A DNA stretch of 64,000 nt from positions 1,364,001-1,428,000 of the forward strand of contig JAHLEZ010000006.1 in NCBI GenBank assembly GCA_020726505.1. Direction: 5' to 3'. Shown here in pieces: positions 34,468 to 46,029 of the stretch (positions are counted from its first letter, which is position 1; every line of letters starts with the position of its first letter). This DNA comes from Leptodontidium sp. MPI-SDFR-AT-0119. Its lineage: Eukaryota; Ascomycota; Leotiomycetes; Helotiales; Leptodontidiaceae. Made by a program: the position numbers and the translations under genes. The notes beneath the pieces are model-generated. The model was given only the letters and a program-made list of their open reading frames with translations, made no database searches and was not told where the DNA came from.

Positions 34468-36281
34468 ATGCCGTTCAAAAGCTCCCAGCCAGATATTGAC
34501 TGTAAGTTACAACCCTTGCTTAATCACCCTCTCTAACAATCCTTAGTACCTACAAAAATTACTACATGGACCTGGCTCTTTAACTCCCCCGCCTCGCCTC
34601 TAAACAGTAACTCGGCATCAACAATCGCCGGGTATAGCAATGCCATAACCAAAGAGCGCGTCCCCTACACAGACGTGAAAACCCACACCATCCATCTCTC
34701 AACAGCGCTTGTCAAACATTACGGCCTCCAGAAAGGCGATGTAGTCGCCCTATTCTCTCCAAATACAATATGGTACCCCATCGCTATGTTATCCGTCAAC
34801 CGCGTCGGAGGTATTATTTCCGGAGCTAGTCCGGCGTATAATGTAGAGGAGATGACCTATGCCTTGAAGACTGCTAAGGCGAAGTTCTTGATGACCGTTC
34901 CGGGGAGTATGGAAGTTGCTGCTAAAGCGGCTGAGGCAGCGGGGATTGGGAAGGAGAGGGTGTTCCTGCTCGAGGGCGAGTTGAAAGGTTATAAGACTGT
35001 CAAGGAGTTGGTTGACTTGGGGAAGAAGGAGAAAGAACAGGTTGTGGAGTATAAGCTGAAGGAAGGGGAGAAGAATGGTGATCTGTGTGGCTTTTTGAGC
35101 TTTAGTAGTGGGACGACTGGATTGCCCAAAGCCGTTTGTCCCTCTTTAAACTTTTCTCTCTTTATCCTCAATGTCCCATGTCGGAACAGGGACTTTAGGA
35201 CAGCAAAGCTGACGGAATCCAGGTCATGATATCCCATCAAAACGTTATAGCGCAATGTCTCCAAATCCAACAAATCACACCCGAGTCACACAAGAAAATC
35301 CTCGCCGTACTCCCAGCCTTCCACATCACCGGCCTCGTGCACGCACTCCACCTCCCAATCCTCCTCAACGCGGAAGTCTACATGCTCTCCTCCTTCACAA
35401 TGGAGAGCATGTTATCCACAGTCAGCACATACAAGATAAAAGAACTTCTCCTCGTACCACCTATTTTGATCAGGCTTGTCCGCGATCCCGTCGTTGATAA
35501 CTATGATCTGAGTTGCGTGGAGAGGTTTTCTTCAGGTGCTGCCCCGTTGAGCGAGGAGATCATTCAGCTTCTGAAGAAGAAATTCCCTGGCACGGGATTC
35601 AAACAGGGCTATGGCATGACGGAATCGTGTTCTTGCATTACAGCTCATCCGCCCGAAAAGTATGATTTCAAATACGCGCATCGCGTGGGGGCTATTTGCG
35701 CTTCTACTTCAATCAAGATTGTGGATGATGATGGGAAGGAACTTGGTGTGGGCGAGCCGGGCGAGCTGTTGGCGAAGGGACCCCAAATCACTATGGGATA
35801 TTTGGGCAATGAGAAGGCGACCAGAGAGACGTTTGATAAGGATGGGTACTTGCATACTGGAGATCAGGCTGTGTTTGACGATGAGGGCATGATCACTATC
35901 ACGGACCGGATCAAGGAGATGATTAAAGTGAAAGGCATTGGAGTAGCGCCAGCCGAACTCGAAGATTTGCTCCTCGGCCACGAGGATGTTGAGGATGCAG
36001 CAGTGCTGGGTATCGCAGATGACTACAGTGGCGAGAAACCGAAGGCGTATATAGTGAAGAAGAAAGGTGTCAAGGCCAGTGAAGAGGAGGTTGGGAAACA
36101 GGTGCTGAAGTATGTGAAGGAGAAGAAGGTTAGGTATAAGTGGTTGAAGGAGGTTGAGTTTATTGGGGAGATTCCGAAGAGTGCTAGTGGGAAGATTTTG
36201 AGGAGGCTATTGAGGGATAAGGAGAGGGCGGGGAGGGATAGAGGGGCAGTTGTTAGGGATGAAGTCAAGGCAAAGTTGTAG
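34468..36281 (+). CDS. 4-coumarate--CoA ligase-like acyl-CoA synthetase, peroxisomal (PTS1)
   Basis: ANL-superfamily enzyme that activates a carboxylic acid with ATP and transfers it to CoA. Exons 34468-34501, 34547-35133 and 35223-36281 total 1680 nt (559 residues). The adenylate P-loop LSFSSGTTGLPKA is near residue 193, the A5 motif YGMTES is in the middle, TGDQAVFDDEGMITITDRIKEMIKVKG forms the hinge, and PKSASGKILRR near residue 526 carries the catalytic Lys. The protein ends in Ala-Lys-Leu, a good type-1 peroxisomal signal. The third exon starts at VMISHQN after a GTTTGT donor. The substrate (phenylpropanoid, medium-chain or hydroxy acid) cannot be read from sequence alone. Confidence 0.9.
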
Positions 36282-36799
36282 ATGTTTGGTCTTGACTAGT
36301 GTGTCTGGATATTGTTTGTTCGCTTGCGTTGAGAGTGAGTTTGGTTCAAGCAACCAAAATCAGACTGCAGCTGCTTGACCCAATTGCAGTTTCGACTCGT
36401 TATAAATTGGCTGGTCAATGCGTTGTACGTACGAGCAACCTTCTCTTAAAGAAGTGCGTCGCCTCCCTGGATGAAGCTGTCGTCAAGAGAATGAATTCAT
36501 GAGCGAGACGTGCACTCCGCTAGACCGTCACATATCTTCTAGCGATCAATACTGCTACATCAGCTACCACCAGTTTGGCCAATTTGTATACGTAGACTGC
36601 TTTTGATTTGCAGGTCTCAGTAGCCTAGATTCATTAAAAATGAACCTCATGATTTTGGTACAAAGCTGCTGGATATTCGCTGCGCAAATCTCCCTCCAGG
36701 ACGCCCTCAATGCTAGTCCCAATTACTCCATAACGCCATCCAACCATCTCTCAAAACCAGATCTCCTTTACGCTCCCCCATCCATCGCAAGCCCCATGC
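36282..36799. other. intergenic stretch between convergent genes
   Basis: 3' flanks of the CoA ligase (plus) and RPB5 (minus). A 60-codon open frame at 36640-36822 overlaps the RPB5 stop and is not believed. Confidence 0.4.
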
Positions 36800-37576
36800 C
36801 TAAACGCAAAGTCTGTAACTAGCGTATCGTCCAGCCGTTTCCGACTTCCGAATGATCTTCACCACCTGTGATCGTCTCAAGCCATAGTACCGCGCAACGG
36901 GATCTCCCAACTGGATTCTTGGCAGCTGCGTGTCCTTCAAACGATATCTCGACAGGAGCGCAGCCTTCTCTGCTCTGCTCAACAGCACATGCTTAGGTAC
37001 CAACTCGTGATGAGTGATGTTGACCAGAAGATCCGTCTCGACGAAACACTCGATTCGAGTCTCGCTTGCGACAGCAGGTATAATCTTGAGGGCGGCTGGG
37101 GTGATGTTGACATTGGTGACAAGGATACCGGTCGCGAAGTTGTTGGAGGAGCAATGCTGAGCAAATGTGCGCATTTGTTTGATTCCTACATTGGTGTCTG
37201 GGAGAAACTCAACCCAAATGGTACCGATATCTGAGCCCTGGCCGTTCTCGTTGAGATAGCGGGTCATCATAGCTTCGCTGGGACGGGCGGAGAAGGTCAT
37301 AGCCTTGCGACTGTATATCTATATTAGTACCGATCCCTTCTTTCGCTGCCCCAGCAGGCAGGCGGCTGCTGGAGGGGCTTACTTGACACCACCATCACTA
37401 CCGGTGTACTGGCTCTTGAAGTCATCGAACGAAATCTTGACTTCTTCATCCGAGAGCTCGTAACCCCTGTCCTGTACCATCTCGTGGACTGTTCGCCATG
37501 CGCGCCAAAGTCGGGCAGTTTCTCGCTCACCAGCCTCCTTCACCTTTCTTTCACGGTCCAAGTCGCGGTCATCCAT
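36800..37576 (-). CDS. rpb5: RNA polymerases I, II and III shared subunit RPABC1 (Rpb5)
   Basis: Rpb5 forms the lower jaw of all three nuclear RNA polymerases. Exons 37576-37383 and 37310-36800 total 705 nt (234 residues). The N-terminal jaw domain has [23 protein letters not shown]. The C-terminal assembly domain, shared with archaeal RpoH, has [63 protein letters not shown], the most conserved part of the family. Splicing is in phase across [15 protein letters not shown]. It is divergent from BFR1, with 621 bp between the start codons. Confidence 0.95.
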
Positions 37577-38197
37577 GGTGGCGGTGGAGGGAGATATTCG
37601 AGGTATAGAAGGTGTGGATTGAAGGCCGGTGATGGACCTGGGAGAGGTATGTGGTTGTCGAGGGTGATGAGGAGTTTGGTAGTGGGCTTGAAGAAGTTGA
37701 AGTCACAGAGTTGTGCTCTGTCTTGGTCAGGTTCGCATTCGTTCAAAAATATTCACGGGCCGTCTTTTCACCGACCAACTGCCCGCACTGCACGGCACTG
37801 CACTTCTGGTCTTCCACATTCACCGTATCTATTGGATTATTCATTCCCGGTCCGTGGCGTTGGCCGTACTACCTTTGTAACTCGAACCGTACTCGGCTTG
37901 ACAGCGCGCCAAGCAAACCCAATCCACCGATCGAATCTGGCCTGGCCTCGTCTCGTTCTCTCCGCTCCACTGCGCTGGTCCCTGCTCGTCAGTAGTAAAT
38001 CTGTTCTCAGACCAATATCTCGACCGCCCAAGCCCAAGATTTATTTCGCACAGGTATTCACTTACTCTTGTGCTTGTTGAAGCTCTACATAAGAGGCAAT
38101 TGACCTCCTACTCCCGCTCTACCTCCTCTTCTAGTTCTATACATCTACGTCTACCTCCACTCTTTCCCCTCCCCTGCACAACGCACATTTCGAAGCA
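37577..38197. other. divergent promoter, RPB5 / BFR1
   Basis: A 621-bp shared upstream region of two housekeeping genes. The last 120 bases before the BFR1 ATG are C/T-rich. No specific site was assigned. Confidence 0.45.
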
Positions 38198-39846
38198 ATG
38201 GCAGACCTCGCAACCCCCTCTGGCGCAGCCATTGTCGATGCTGGCAATATCCACAAGAAGCCCGAGAAGCCCGACGAGGAGGCCTACAAGGCGAGCCTCA
38301 AGAAGGCTGAGAAAGAACATGCGGACTCAATGGCTAAGCTGGTGAGTGCACTTCTTTATGTTTCTGTGGGGGTGTTGTGTTGGACCACACAGTAACGTGC
38401 AATGACGCACCCATACTAAATTTTCGCCAGAACGCAATCAAAGCCAAACTCGATGTCGCAAAGCCAACCTCGAAAGACTCTCCAGCTGCAAAGCACCGCG
38501 CCGACCTCCTTGCCCAATTGAAGGAAATTCGGGAGAAGCAAGGCGCTGGCAAGGCGGGCCGCAACAAGATCTTCGACGAGATCAAGAATGAGGACAACAA
38601 GTTGAAGGAGCTTATTGCTCAGCAAAAGGTTGCCCGCAGCAGGGTCTCGTACAAGAGTGTCGACGAGTTGGACCGTGAGATCGAGCGATTGGAGAAGCAA
38701 GTCAACGGCGGCATGATGAAACTCGTTGATGAGAAGAAGGCTCTTGCTGAGGTCTCGAACTTGCGCAAGCAGCGCAAGGGCTTTGCGGGTTTCGATGATG
38801 CCCAGAAGCAAATCGACGAGAAGAAGGCCAACCTGAAGAAGCTCCGCGACACTCTCGATGATCCCGAATCTAAGGCCCTCAGCGAGAAGTATAACAAGAT
38901 CCAGAGCGAGTTGGACTCGATCAAGGCCGAGCAAGACGAGGCCTACAAGGGTATCAACAACCTTCGTGATGAGCGCAAGAAATTGCAGGATGACCAACAA
39001 GCCAAGTTCACTGCGATCAAGAAGATCAAGGATGATTACTACCAGACCAACCGTGCTATCCAGAAGTACGAGTATGAGGCCCGCCAAAAGGCGAGAGAGC
39101 GCAAGAAGGCAGAGAACGAGAAGTACCAGCAAGAAAAGCGCAAGGATCGTGCTCAGCAAATGCTTGCTGAGGCCAGCGACAAGGCCTACCTTGATGAGAT
39201 CCGCCGTGCTGAGTCCCTCCTCCGATTCCTCGACCCCTCCTACTCCGCCGAGAAGGCACCTCTACAAGCACCTTCGCAGTTCACTGCCACTGCCCAGAGA
39301 AAGGTCGACGATGCTGGTATCAAGGGCTTCAAGGTCGTCAAGAAGGATGAAGAGGACTACTTCGCGGGCACTGGAGGCAAGAAGGGAAAGAAGAACAAGA
39401 AGGCCGCTGCCACTGGTGATGCTCCTCCCACCCAAACCGGAAAATACAGCTGCCCTCCATCTGTCATGGAGGACTGTGCTTCCATGGGTCTAGAGCCTCC
39501 TATGAGCGCTGCCGACATCCCTGAGGTCCGCGAGAAGGTCAAGGCGAAGCTCGATTTCTGGAAGTCTGACCAAGAGGCTCAGACTAAGAAGGTAATTTAT
39601 CATCTCATGTGTTTTCATCAGATTCGGTGCTAATACAGTTTTTAGAACATCGCCAAGGCCCAGAAGGAAGTCGAGCGCCTCGAGGCCGAGGAAGCTTCCA
39701 ACTCAGCCCCAGGAACCCCAACAACCGCCCCCCACGCAAATGGTGAGACCAAGGCCACTGCCTCCGTCGATGAAGGCGGATCAGCTGCCAACGAAGATGT
39801 CGTCGCCGACCTGAAGGGAGCTTCGATCGAGGACAAAGCAGAATAG
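38198..39846 (+). CDS. bfr1: nuclear segregation protein Bfr1 homologue
   Basis: Bfr1 is an mRNA/polysome-associated coiled-coil protein at the ER and nuclear envelope, linked in yeast to brefeldin A resistance and chromosome segregation. Exons 38198-38341, 38431-39591 and 39646-39846 total 1506 nt (501 residues). Most of the protein is a charged Lys/Glu-rich coiled coil with family segments RPxK-like PEKPDEEAYKA, KQGAGKAGRNKIFDEI, KSVDELDREIERLEKQV and DAYLDEIRR-type motifs. It ends in an acidic, low-complexity tail. The high GC and codon bias fit strong expression. Opposite-strand open frames over it are shadows. Confidence 0.92.
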
Positions 39847-40833
39847 AGTCATTGTCTTCCATCACCACCCCTCGTATCTTTTGAACCATATCTGTATGGC
39901 GATACAAAGACCGGCTGGGCGCGAAGCAAATATTTTCCTTTTTCTCAATTTCCATATACTATTAAAATTAGGGGCATCTGTCTCAGCTAGCCGACGACGG
40001 GACGGTGGCCAAAAGTTTCATGAACATTTTGCATCTTGCCGAGGGAGAGAAATGAAGACAAGAGAAGAATTTCTTGCTTGTATTTTAAGCGCGGCTGGGT
40101 GTGGATTAGCGTCGCTAGGTACTGATTGAGTGATGACCTCCTCCAGAGAGGTATTGCGTTTGGATCATCTTTCAGCATGCATGCATCTCTTGGCGCCGGA
40201 ATTAATTCATGGTTTATAATCTCAACTGCTGTCTGAATGTCTTGTTTGTCGTTCATGGCATGTGCTCACCTTTCGTACTCGGCCTCGCTGATCTTAGCCA
40301 GTAAAGCTGCTCATATGGGTCCCAGGTACATTTCAACACGTGTGAACTCAGAATAGGTGAATGGATCAAAAGTGGTTCCAGTGGATCACGGATAGCTAAG
40401 GAGCCTGCCGCATGGGTCGGGTTGTTTACATGCTTATCGAGACTACGACCACGAACAAGAGTGTGAGAGGATGATATGCTTGGTTTCTGAGTGGGAAAAA
40501 GGATCCGTCCGGAACGCCACGGCTATGCTACCTATTACCATGGTATGCTACGCTTCGCTACAATGGATCTACTAGACTTATTGATGGTGAGAAGAGAAGA
40601 GAAGAGAAATGAAACTCGTAACTTCGTCCATGTTTCCATCACCTCCTTCCTTCTAGCCTCGCTCGAAGGATATCTAATCCTCCTAGTATGTCAATTGTGC
40701 CTTCCTTGCAGCACCATGTTTCCAACTTTGAGGCCGTCTGATGAGTACCTTCTTCCAATCTTTCCTTTCGTTCACAATCTCTCTGGCGAATGGCCCTTTC
40801 TCCTGCATAGCATTACTACTTCACCGTCGACGA
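39847..40833. other. gene-free stretch
   Basis: 3' flank of BFR1 and of the following minus-strand gene. Open frames on the plus strand over 40491-41511 are shadows or chance. Confidence 0.4.
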
Positions 40834-41626
40834 TTAATACCCCGGTTGAACATACGAATAACCCCCCATAGGGGGCGCGTACATCGCCCCAGGCCGTGCT
40901 CTTTCTCTATCCCTTCCCCCAACGGCAGTCGGTGGAACAGGAGCTCTCACAACCCGTTCCCTCTCTTCAATCATCTCCCTCTCCCCTCTACTCCTTCTCC
41001 GTCTCCTCCTCTCTTCAACCTCACTTGGTTCCCTCAATCTGACCTTCCTCTCCCTCTCCCTCCCCACGCCTACTCCGCCCAGGGCACTCAATGGGGGATC
41101 TCTGACCCCTGGCTCATCATCACTTGGCAGATTCAAGTCGACCAGCCCGTAAAAATATTCCAATACTTCGGGATACCGCTGCACGGATGCTTTCCAATCC
41201 TCGTCTATCCCTCGCTTGAGCTCTGCGTCTGCGGCGGCGATCTCGGATGGGTGTGGCCGTGCTCGGTAGTAGTATGCTGCTCTTTCGGTGATGCGGTGGA
41301 TGGTTTGGGCGTGTTGGTCTTTACGTCGTGTCGTGAGCATGCTGAAGTAGGACAGGATGTAGTCTTGGGCGTGGCCCCGGACCCAGGCACTAAGGAAGTC
41401 AGTCGGGTTGTCAATGGATGGGCTATTGAGCAACGGCATGATATAGATAGACCTCGACTGAGCATGGAGGAAGCTCCAGCTGGAAGATCTAAACATACCG
41501 GATATCACTGAATACACTCGTCATCATTCTCTGTTCGGCCTGCCGTACAGCAATATCCAACCCCTTTGCCTCACATTCGCATTGAGCCAGTGCAGGCTGG
41601 CTGCAAATAGCACAGTCCGGATCCAT
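40834..41626 (-). CDS. conserved hypothetical protein with N-terminal Cys cluster
   Basis: Two exons, 41626-41499 and 41389-40834, give 684 nt (227 residues) and join in phase at DIR|AWVRGH. The N-terminus DPDCAICSQPALAQCECEAKGL has five cysteines that could bind a metal. A conserved-looking block AWVRGHAQDYILSYFSMLTTRR follows, then helix-forming sequence (YPEVLEYFYGLVDLNLP). The C-terminal third is extremely Arg/Glu-rich and disordered, ending MGGYSYVQPGY. I believe similar proteins occur across filamentous ascomycetes without a known function. An in-frame ATG at 41695 would add 23 residues. Confidence 0.75.
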
Positions 41627-43054
41627 GATCTTGACTGGCTTTTTGGTCCTGCTGTGCTTGATTAACATGACTTCGGGACGAAGATGTGATGGCATCTGTC
41701 ACATCCATGGACTAGCCGAGATATATAGCTGAGTGTGGGGTAGGTAGGATGTGTAGTGCGAGGAAGACAGGATGGTCCTCCCGGGTGGGTATCAACCAGA
41801 CATAAGGGAGGCAAGAAGAAAAGCGCCTTTTTGTACATAGACTTGCAAATGCGAGGAGCTCATTGGAGAAGCGCATGATAGGGGGGAATGAACGGTGAAG
41901 CAAGTCATGAGTAGAGAGAGGTGTGGGAGCAAAAGAGATCACCCACCTTCTGTTGTCTTGGTCTCGATGATAACTCGATCACGCTTCCCTGTCACTGTCC
42001 GTCTTGTCCTATTGTCTCGTCGTCCAGCAACGTCCACGCACAAACACAACTTTCTGTATCTCGAGTATGTACGAATACTGTACCGCGGCAGCAGGTCACC
42101 GATGGACGTCCAGCATGGACAGCACACAACACGAGGCGAGGCCAGGCCACGTCCACTGGACTTCTCTTCTTCGCAGTAGGTACCTGGAGACTGCCGGTGC
42201 AGGGAGCAGCTAGGTACTTGAGGCTAGGGACGTGCAAAAGTGGTTCGGGAGGTAATTAACCATGAAGGCATTCGCAGCGCAGCGCAGATAGAATCCCAAC
42301 GCGAGGTCAACGTCAACAGCAATGTCATGTCGTCGGCTTCGGGCATCACTTTGTTGTGTTGTGCTGTGTTGTTTTAAAAGTGGAGGCTAGGCAAATGGCA
42401 GACTCCCGCCTAGCACTGTGTCGTGGCTCGAATGCTGGCCATAGTGTGCGCAAGTCTGCTGCAAGGCCAGAGCAAAGAGCCCGAATTAGGAGATCCGGTT
42501 GGAGGAGGCAGCTGGCGACCAATGATGAGACATGTGAGAGAGATGGGTCTGCAGTCTGCAGCATTAGGTGCATGGGGCGAGATCGAGGATTCGAGGGGCT
42601 GTCTTCACCGCTTGGATGGCGGATGGTGTATGATTTATGGCGGGTGTATGGCGGGGAGTGAGATCGAAGAATGAATTGGAAACGTAAGATCCAGATGATT
42701 TCGAACGTTGAGAGAAATAAGTAAACAAACTTACCGAACGGAATAGGGGGGAGAAGCACCGGCTTTGCCTTGCTGTCGGTTTGCCTGGGAGATTGAACAG
42801 CAGAGCTGGCAGAGTGGAGTGGACTCAAATCGAGTCAGGTCAATTCAATGGAAGTCCAAATGTCCCGAGGTCGAAGTCGTCTGATGCTTAGCATCAACAG
42901 AATTCGATACGGCGGCCCACATGACCACTGACCGCGCACAGGTACGTACCTTGGTGAAGTACGGCGACCGGGATCGAACATCTGTGCTTTCAATATCAAA
43001 AAAGGCACTCTGTTTTGAGGACCAGCCACTCCAGCTCCAGCACTGGAGAGAAAA
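41627..43054. other. divergent upstream region
   Basis: Long (1.4 kb) region between the conserved hypothetical gene (minus) and OBG (plus). Many overlapping short open frames on both strands have no domain. No RNA gene or repeat was recognised. Confidence 0.4.
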
Positions 43055-44692
43055 ATGCCACCACGATGTCCAACTCTCCAGGGGACATTGACACCTTTCC
43101 TCTACCCTTCCCTTCTTTCGCAAACCCCCGTGTCCGCAATTCGACCCCTATTCAGGCACTGTCAACAACGCCATGAATCCAGTACTCCCCATCACCAACT
43201 GCCCGAAGAGGGCTCTCACCTCAATCCTCCGCCTACCGACTACTCCCGCACAATATTCACCGACCGCGCGACTGTAACATTATATGCTGGTGGCGGTGGT
43301 CATGGCTGTATCTCCTTCCTCCGAGAGAAATACATCGAAGCTGGACCTGCGAATGGAGGGGATGGCGGTACAGGGGGAAATATCTACATCCAAGCCATGC
43401 GAGGAGAAACGTCTCTGCACAAGCTTGCACGACGGAATATCCTGAAAGCTGGACGTGGAACGAACGGGCAAGGAAAGAGTCGAGGTGGAGAGCGAGGCGA
43501 CGATGTTATTGTACAAGTACCAGTCGGTACCGTGGTACGAGAAATCGAAAGGGTAGACCCTGTAGCTATCGAGGAGGAGAGGATGAAGCTCGAGGCGGGG
43601 AAAGAAGATGGTGTGGATGGGACTGGGCCCTGGAAGTGGAATAGAGAGAAATGGCTGCTCTACCCAGCTATCACACCCGAGGATGTGGCTACAGCAGAAT
43701 TCCCTACTCTACCCAGGGGAAGGAAATCTGCGCTTATGATGGCGCAGGCCAAGGCCCCCATTTCTCTGGATTTGAGCAAGCCCATGGAGAGACCTCTTCT
43801 GCTTGTTGCGGGTGCGATGGGTGGCCTCGGGAACCCGCATTTCTGTACCAAGACTGTACCACGACCGAAGTTTGCAACGAAAGGGGAAGCGGGAACGAAG
43901 ATTGTGCTGGAGCTGGAATTGAAGCTATTGGCTGATGTTGGACTAGTGGGACTACCCAACGCAGGGAAGAGTACACTCTTGAGGGCTATGAGTAAGAGTC
44001 GTGCCCGAGTTGGTGACTGGGCATTCACGACCCTTCAACCAAATATCGGTACAGTGATTCTGGACAATCACAAGGGTCGACCACTAGCACAGGCCAAATA
44101 TGAGGACGGGGAGCCCAGGACTCACTTTACCATTGCGGATATCCCTGGGCTAGTCGAAGACGCGCATTTGGACAAGGGTCTGGGCATCAGTTTCCTCAGA
44201 CACGTCGAGAGAGCTCGAGTATTGGCATTTGTGGTGGATCTTAACAAGGGCGATGCAATCGTTGCACTCAAAGGCCTCTGGAAAGAAGTCGGCGAGTACG
44301 AACGCATGAAGATTGCCGAGGAGAAAGACAAAGTCGAACCCCTTGTTCAGTGGAGTCCCTTCACATCTACAGCAGATGCCCTGGCCAACCGCCAAGAAAC
44401 GATTGTTGTTAGCCATGGGCCAACCTTCGATAATCCTTTCGGACCTGAATTGCCCAGCATTGCCGGCAAACCATGGTTCGTGGTTGCTACGAAGGCGGAT
44501 TTACCTGGTACTAAGGAGAACTTTGAAAGCTTGAGAGCTTATTTGGAGAAGGTCAACAGAGGTGAAGAGGAGCATCCCAGTGGTCAGAAGGGTTGCTGGA
44601 CGGGGAAGGTAGAGGCTATTCCTGTTAGTGCTATCAATGGCCACGGCGTGGAGAAGATCACTGAATGGACTGTCGGGCTGCTGGATGATTAG
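43055..44692 (+). CDS. mtg2: mitochondrial Obg-family GTPase (Mtg2)
   Basis: Obg GTPases help assemble the large ribosomal subunit; the fungal Mtg2 form acts in mitochondria. Single exon, 545 residues. The N-terminus is Arg-, Ser- and Thr-rich, as expected for a mitochondrial presequence. The Obg domain shows the glycine-rich repeats GGGGHGCISFLREKYIEAGPANGGDGG and GRGTNGQGKSRGGERGDD. The G domain has G1 GLPNAGKST near residue 298, G2 FTTLQPNIGTV, G3 DIPGLVEDAH, and a G4 that reads TKAD where NKxD is usual. Insertions relative to bacterial Obg lie between the glycine repeats and the G domain. Confidence 0.93.
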   Translation: MPPRCPTLQGTLTPFLYPSLLSQTPVSAIRPLFRHCQQRHESSTPHHQLPEEGSHLNPPPTDYSRTIFTDRATVTLYAGGGGHGCISFLREKYIEAGPANGGDGGTGGNIYIQAMRGETSLHKLARRNILKAGRGTNGQGKSRGGERGDDVIVQVPVGTVVREIERVDPVAIEEERMKLEAGKEDGVDGTGPWKWNREKWLLYPAITPEDVATAEFPTLPRGRKSALMMAQAKAPISLDLSKPMERPLLLVAGAMGGLGNPHFCTKTVPRPKFATKGEAGTKIVLELELKLLADVGLVGLPNAGKSTLLRAMSKSRARVGDWAFTTLQPNIGTVILDNHKGRPLAQAKYEDGEPRTHFTIADIPGLVEDAHLDKGLGISFLRHVERARVLAFVVDLNKGDAIVALKGLWKEVGEYERMKIAEEKDKVEPLVQWSPFTSTADALANRQETIVVSHGPTFDNPFGPELPSIAGKPWFVVATKADLPGTKENFESLRAYLEKVNRGEEEHPSGQKGCWTGKVEAIPVSAINGHGVEKITEWTVGLLDD

Positions 44693-44992
44693 CTGGACGA
44701 GCTGTAAGATATGTGTATTGCTGTTGTACAAAATGTAAGGCACAAAGAGACTGGTGGGTGTCAGGTATGAAAGTTGATCTTGACCCAGCAATGTCGAGTT
44801 AAATTGTTCCGTGTGTGACTATCCGAGATATCTCCTGGCATTTACCTACTACTTTCCTCTCTCTTTTCGTTGTACTCCTCGATTACCTCATCGTGTTTCT
44901 CCTCATTCTGTTTTTCAATAAGTTCCGTTTCCGACTCTGTCTTTGATATTCTTCTCAGATCAGTCTTCCTCTTCTTCTCCTCTTTCTTCCTC
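44693..44992. other. OBG 3' flank and possible 3' end of a small minus-strand gene
   Basis: From about 44838 to 45010 the minus strand has an open, very Lys/Glu-rich frame ending in TAA. It could be a second exon of the small Cys/His protein at 44993-45244, but no GT-AG join in phase was found. Confidence 0.3.
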
Positions 44993-45244
44993 TCACCCTC
45001 TCCCTCTTCCTCTCTTCCTCTCTTCCTTCTCTTTCTTCTTTTGAATCTTTTCCTTCTCCTTTTCTACCTTCTGCTGCTTCAAGCACCTGCCGCAATATTT
45101 CCACAAATACTCTGTCTGGGGCCGATACCTCGACATGCAAGTAGACAAGCGGTCGAACCTTAATCGTACCGCTAGGCATCCTTTGAGGTACATCGGCCTC
45201 ACGTGAGTGCAGCGCAGGTAGTGCGTCGTTAGGTAGTGACACAT
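44993..45244 (-). CDS. possible small Cys/His-motif protein
   Basis: Open frame of 83 codons starting MCHYLTTHYLRCTHVRPMYLKGC. The spacing C-x(6)-H-x(3)-C-x-H-x(7)-C resembles the start of many small fungal proteins of unknown role that begin with a Cys/His cluster. A second cluster, YCGRC, precedes a basic Lys/Glu tail. It has no known domain, and the 3' end is uncertain. Low confidence; it could be a chance frame. Confidence 0.35.
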   Translation of the reverse strand: MCHYLTTHYLRCTHVRPMYLKGCLAVRLRFDRLSTCMSRYRPQTEYLWKYCGRCLKQQKVEKEKEKIQKKKEKEERKRGRGRG

Positions 45245-46029
45245 TGTTAAGTGTTCGAGAGGTCGCTTGCTTCTTTCGAGTTGTTGTACTGCTCAGGGGG
45301 CGGACAAGCTGTGCTTGGAGCCGCTGTTCTTTGGCAGATGTTCGTGGCCAAGCTTGGTGAGGAGGAGAGATTATCTTTTGGGACGAGAACAGATTAATTT
45401 ATAGTTTTTGTTTGGGGGGCATTGCCAGTCAGTTTTCAGAGGGCGTTTTTACATCGTGATTCGCAATGTACCGTGTGCCATTGCTTGAGTCCTTCTGTTT
45501 TGTTGCGACTCCGTTTTAAAGCCAGACTGCACGTTGCAAATCATGGGCTCCGAGGTATCAAAGAACGAGAGAAGGCGGGATTCACACCTGTGGTGATTCA
45601 GTGTCAGAAATTCGAGATGACATGAAATTGAAGTGACACCAGTGGATATCAAACACCTTGAGAATAACTGGAGATATCCCTACCCATGAATCGCTGACAT
45701 TGCTTTCGAAGGGAATCCTCCATAGCAAACTCCTTTTTTTGTCTTGTTCCTTCTCAGCAGATGAGGAAACTAATGTGGGAATCTTGAGCTGAGATTTGAT
45801 GAGCTCAGTTAAAGAATCACCGCTTTGTTTGGTAAGTAACAACGAGTTAATTGAACAATCAGATGAAGGATCTCCACTGCGTAAATCTCACCTATGGCAA
45901 GGTGCAACAAGCGAGCTAAACACCGAAATGAGCATCATCCTGAGAGTTTGTATAAGTACAGTTGCTACTTTCCACGGAACAGAAAACCTAGTGTTCAACA
46001 AACCTACTACTTCAAGCAGAATATCATAT
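45245..46029. other. gene-free stretch
   Basis: No gene supported. Just before 46030 there may be the lost signal-peptide region of the GH43 relic. Confidence 0.35.

Noticed and set aside
38416..39159. 247-codon Leu-rich open frame opposite BFR1
   Set aside because: A shadow of the Lys/Glu-rich coiled coil on the other strand.
40741..41511. 256-codon plus-strand open frame
   Set aside because: Shadow of the minus-strand hypothetical gene, whose exons and intron are coherent.
44870..45163. 97-codon Ser/Phe/Leu-rich plus-strand frame resembling a membrane protein
   Set aside because: Arises from a pyrimidine-rich tract; no family match.
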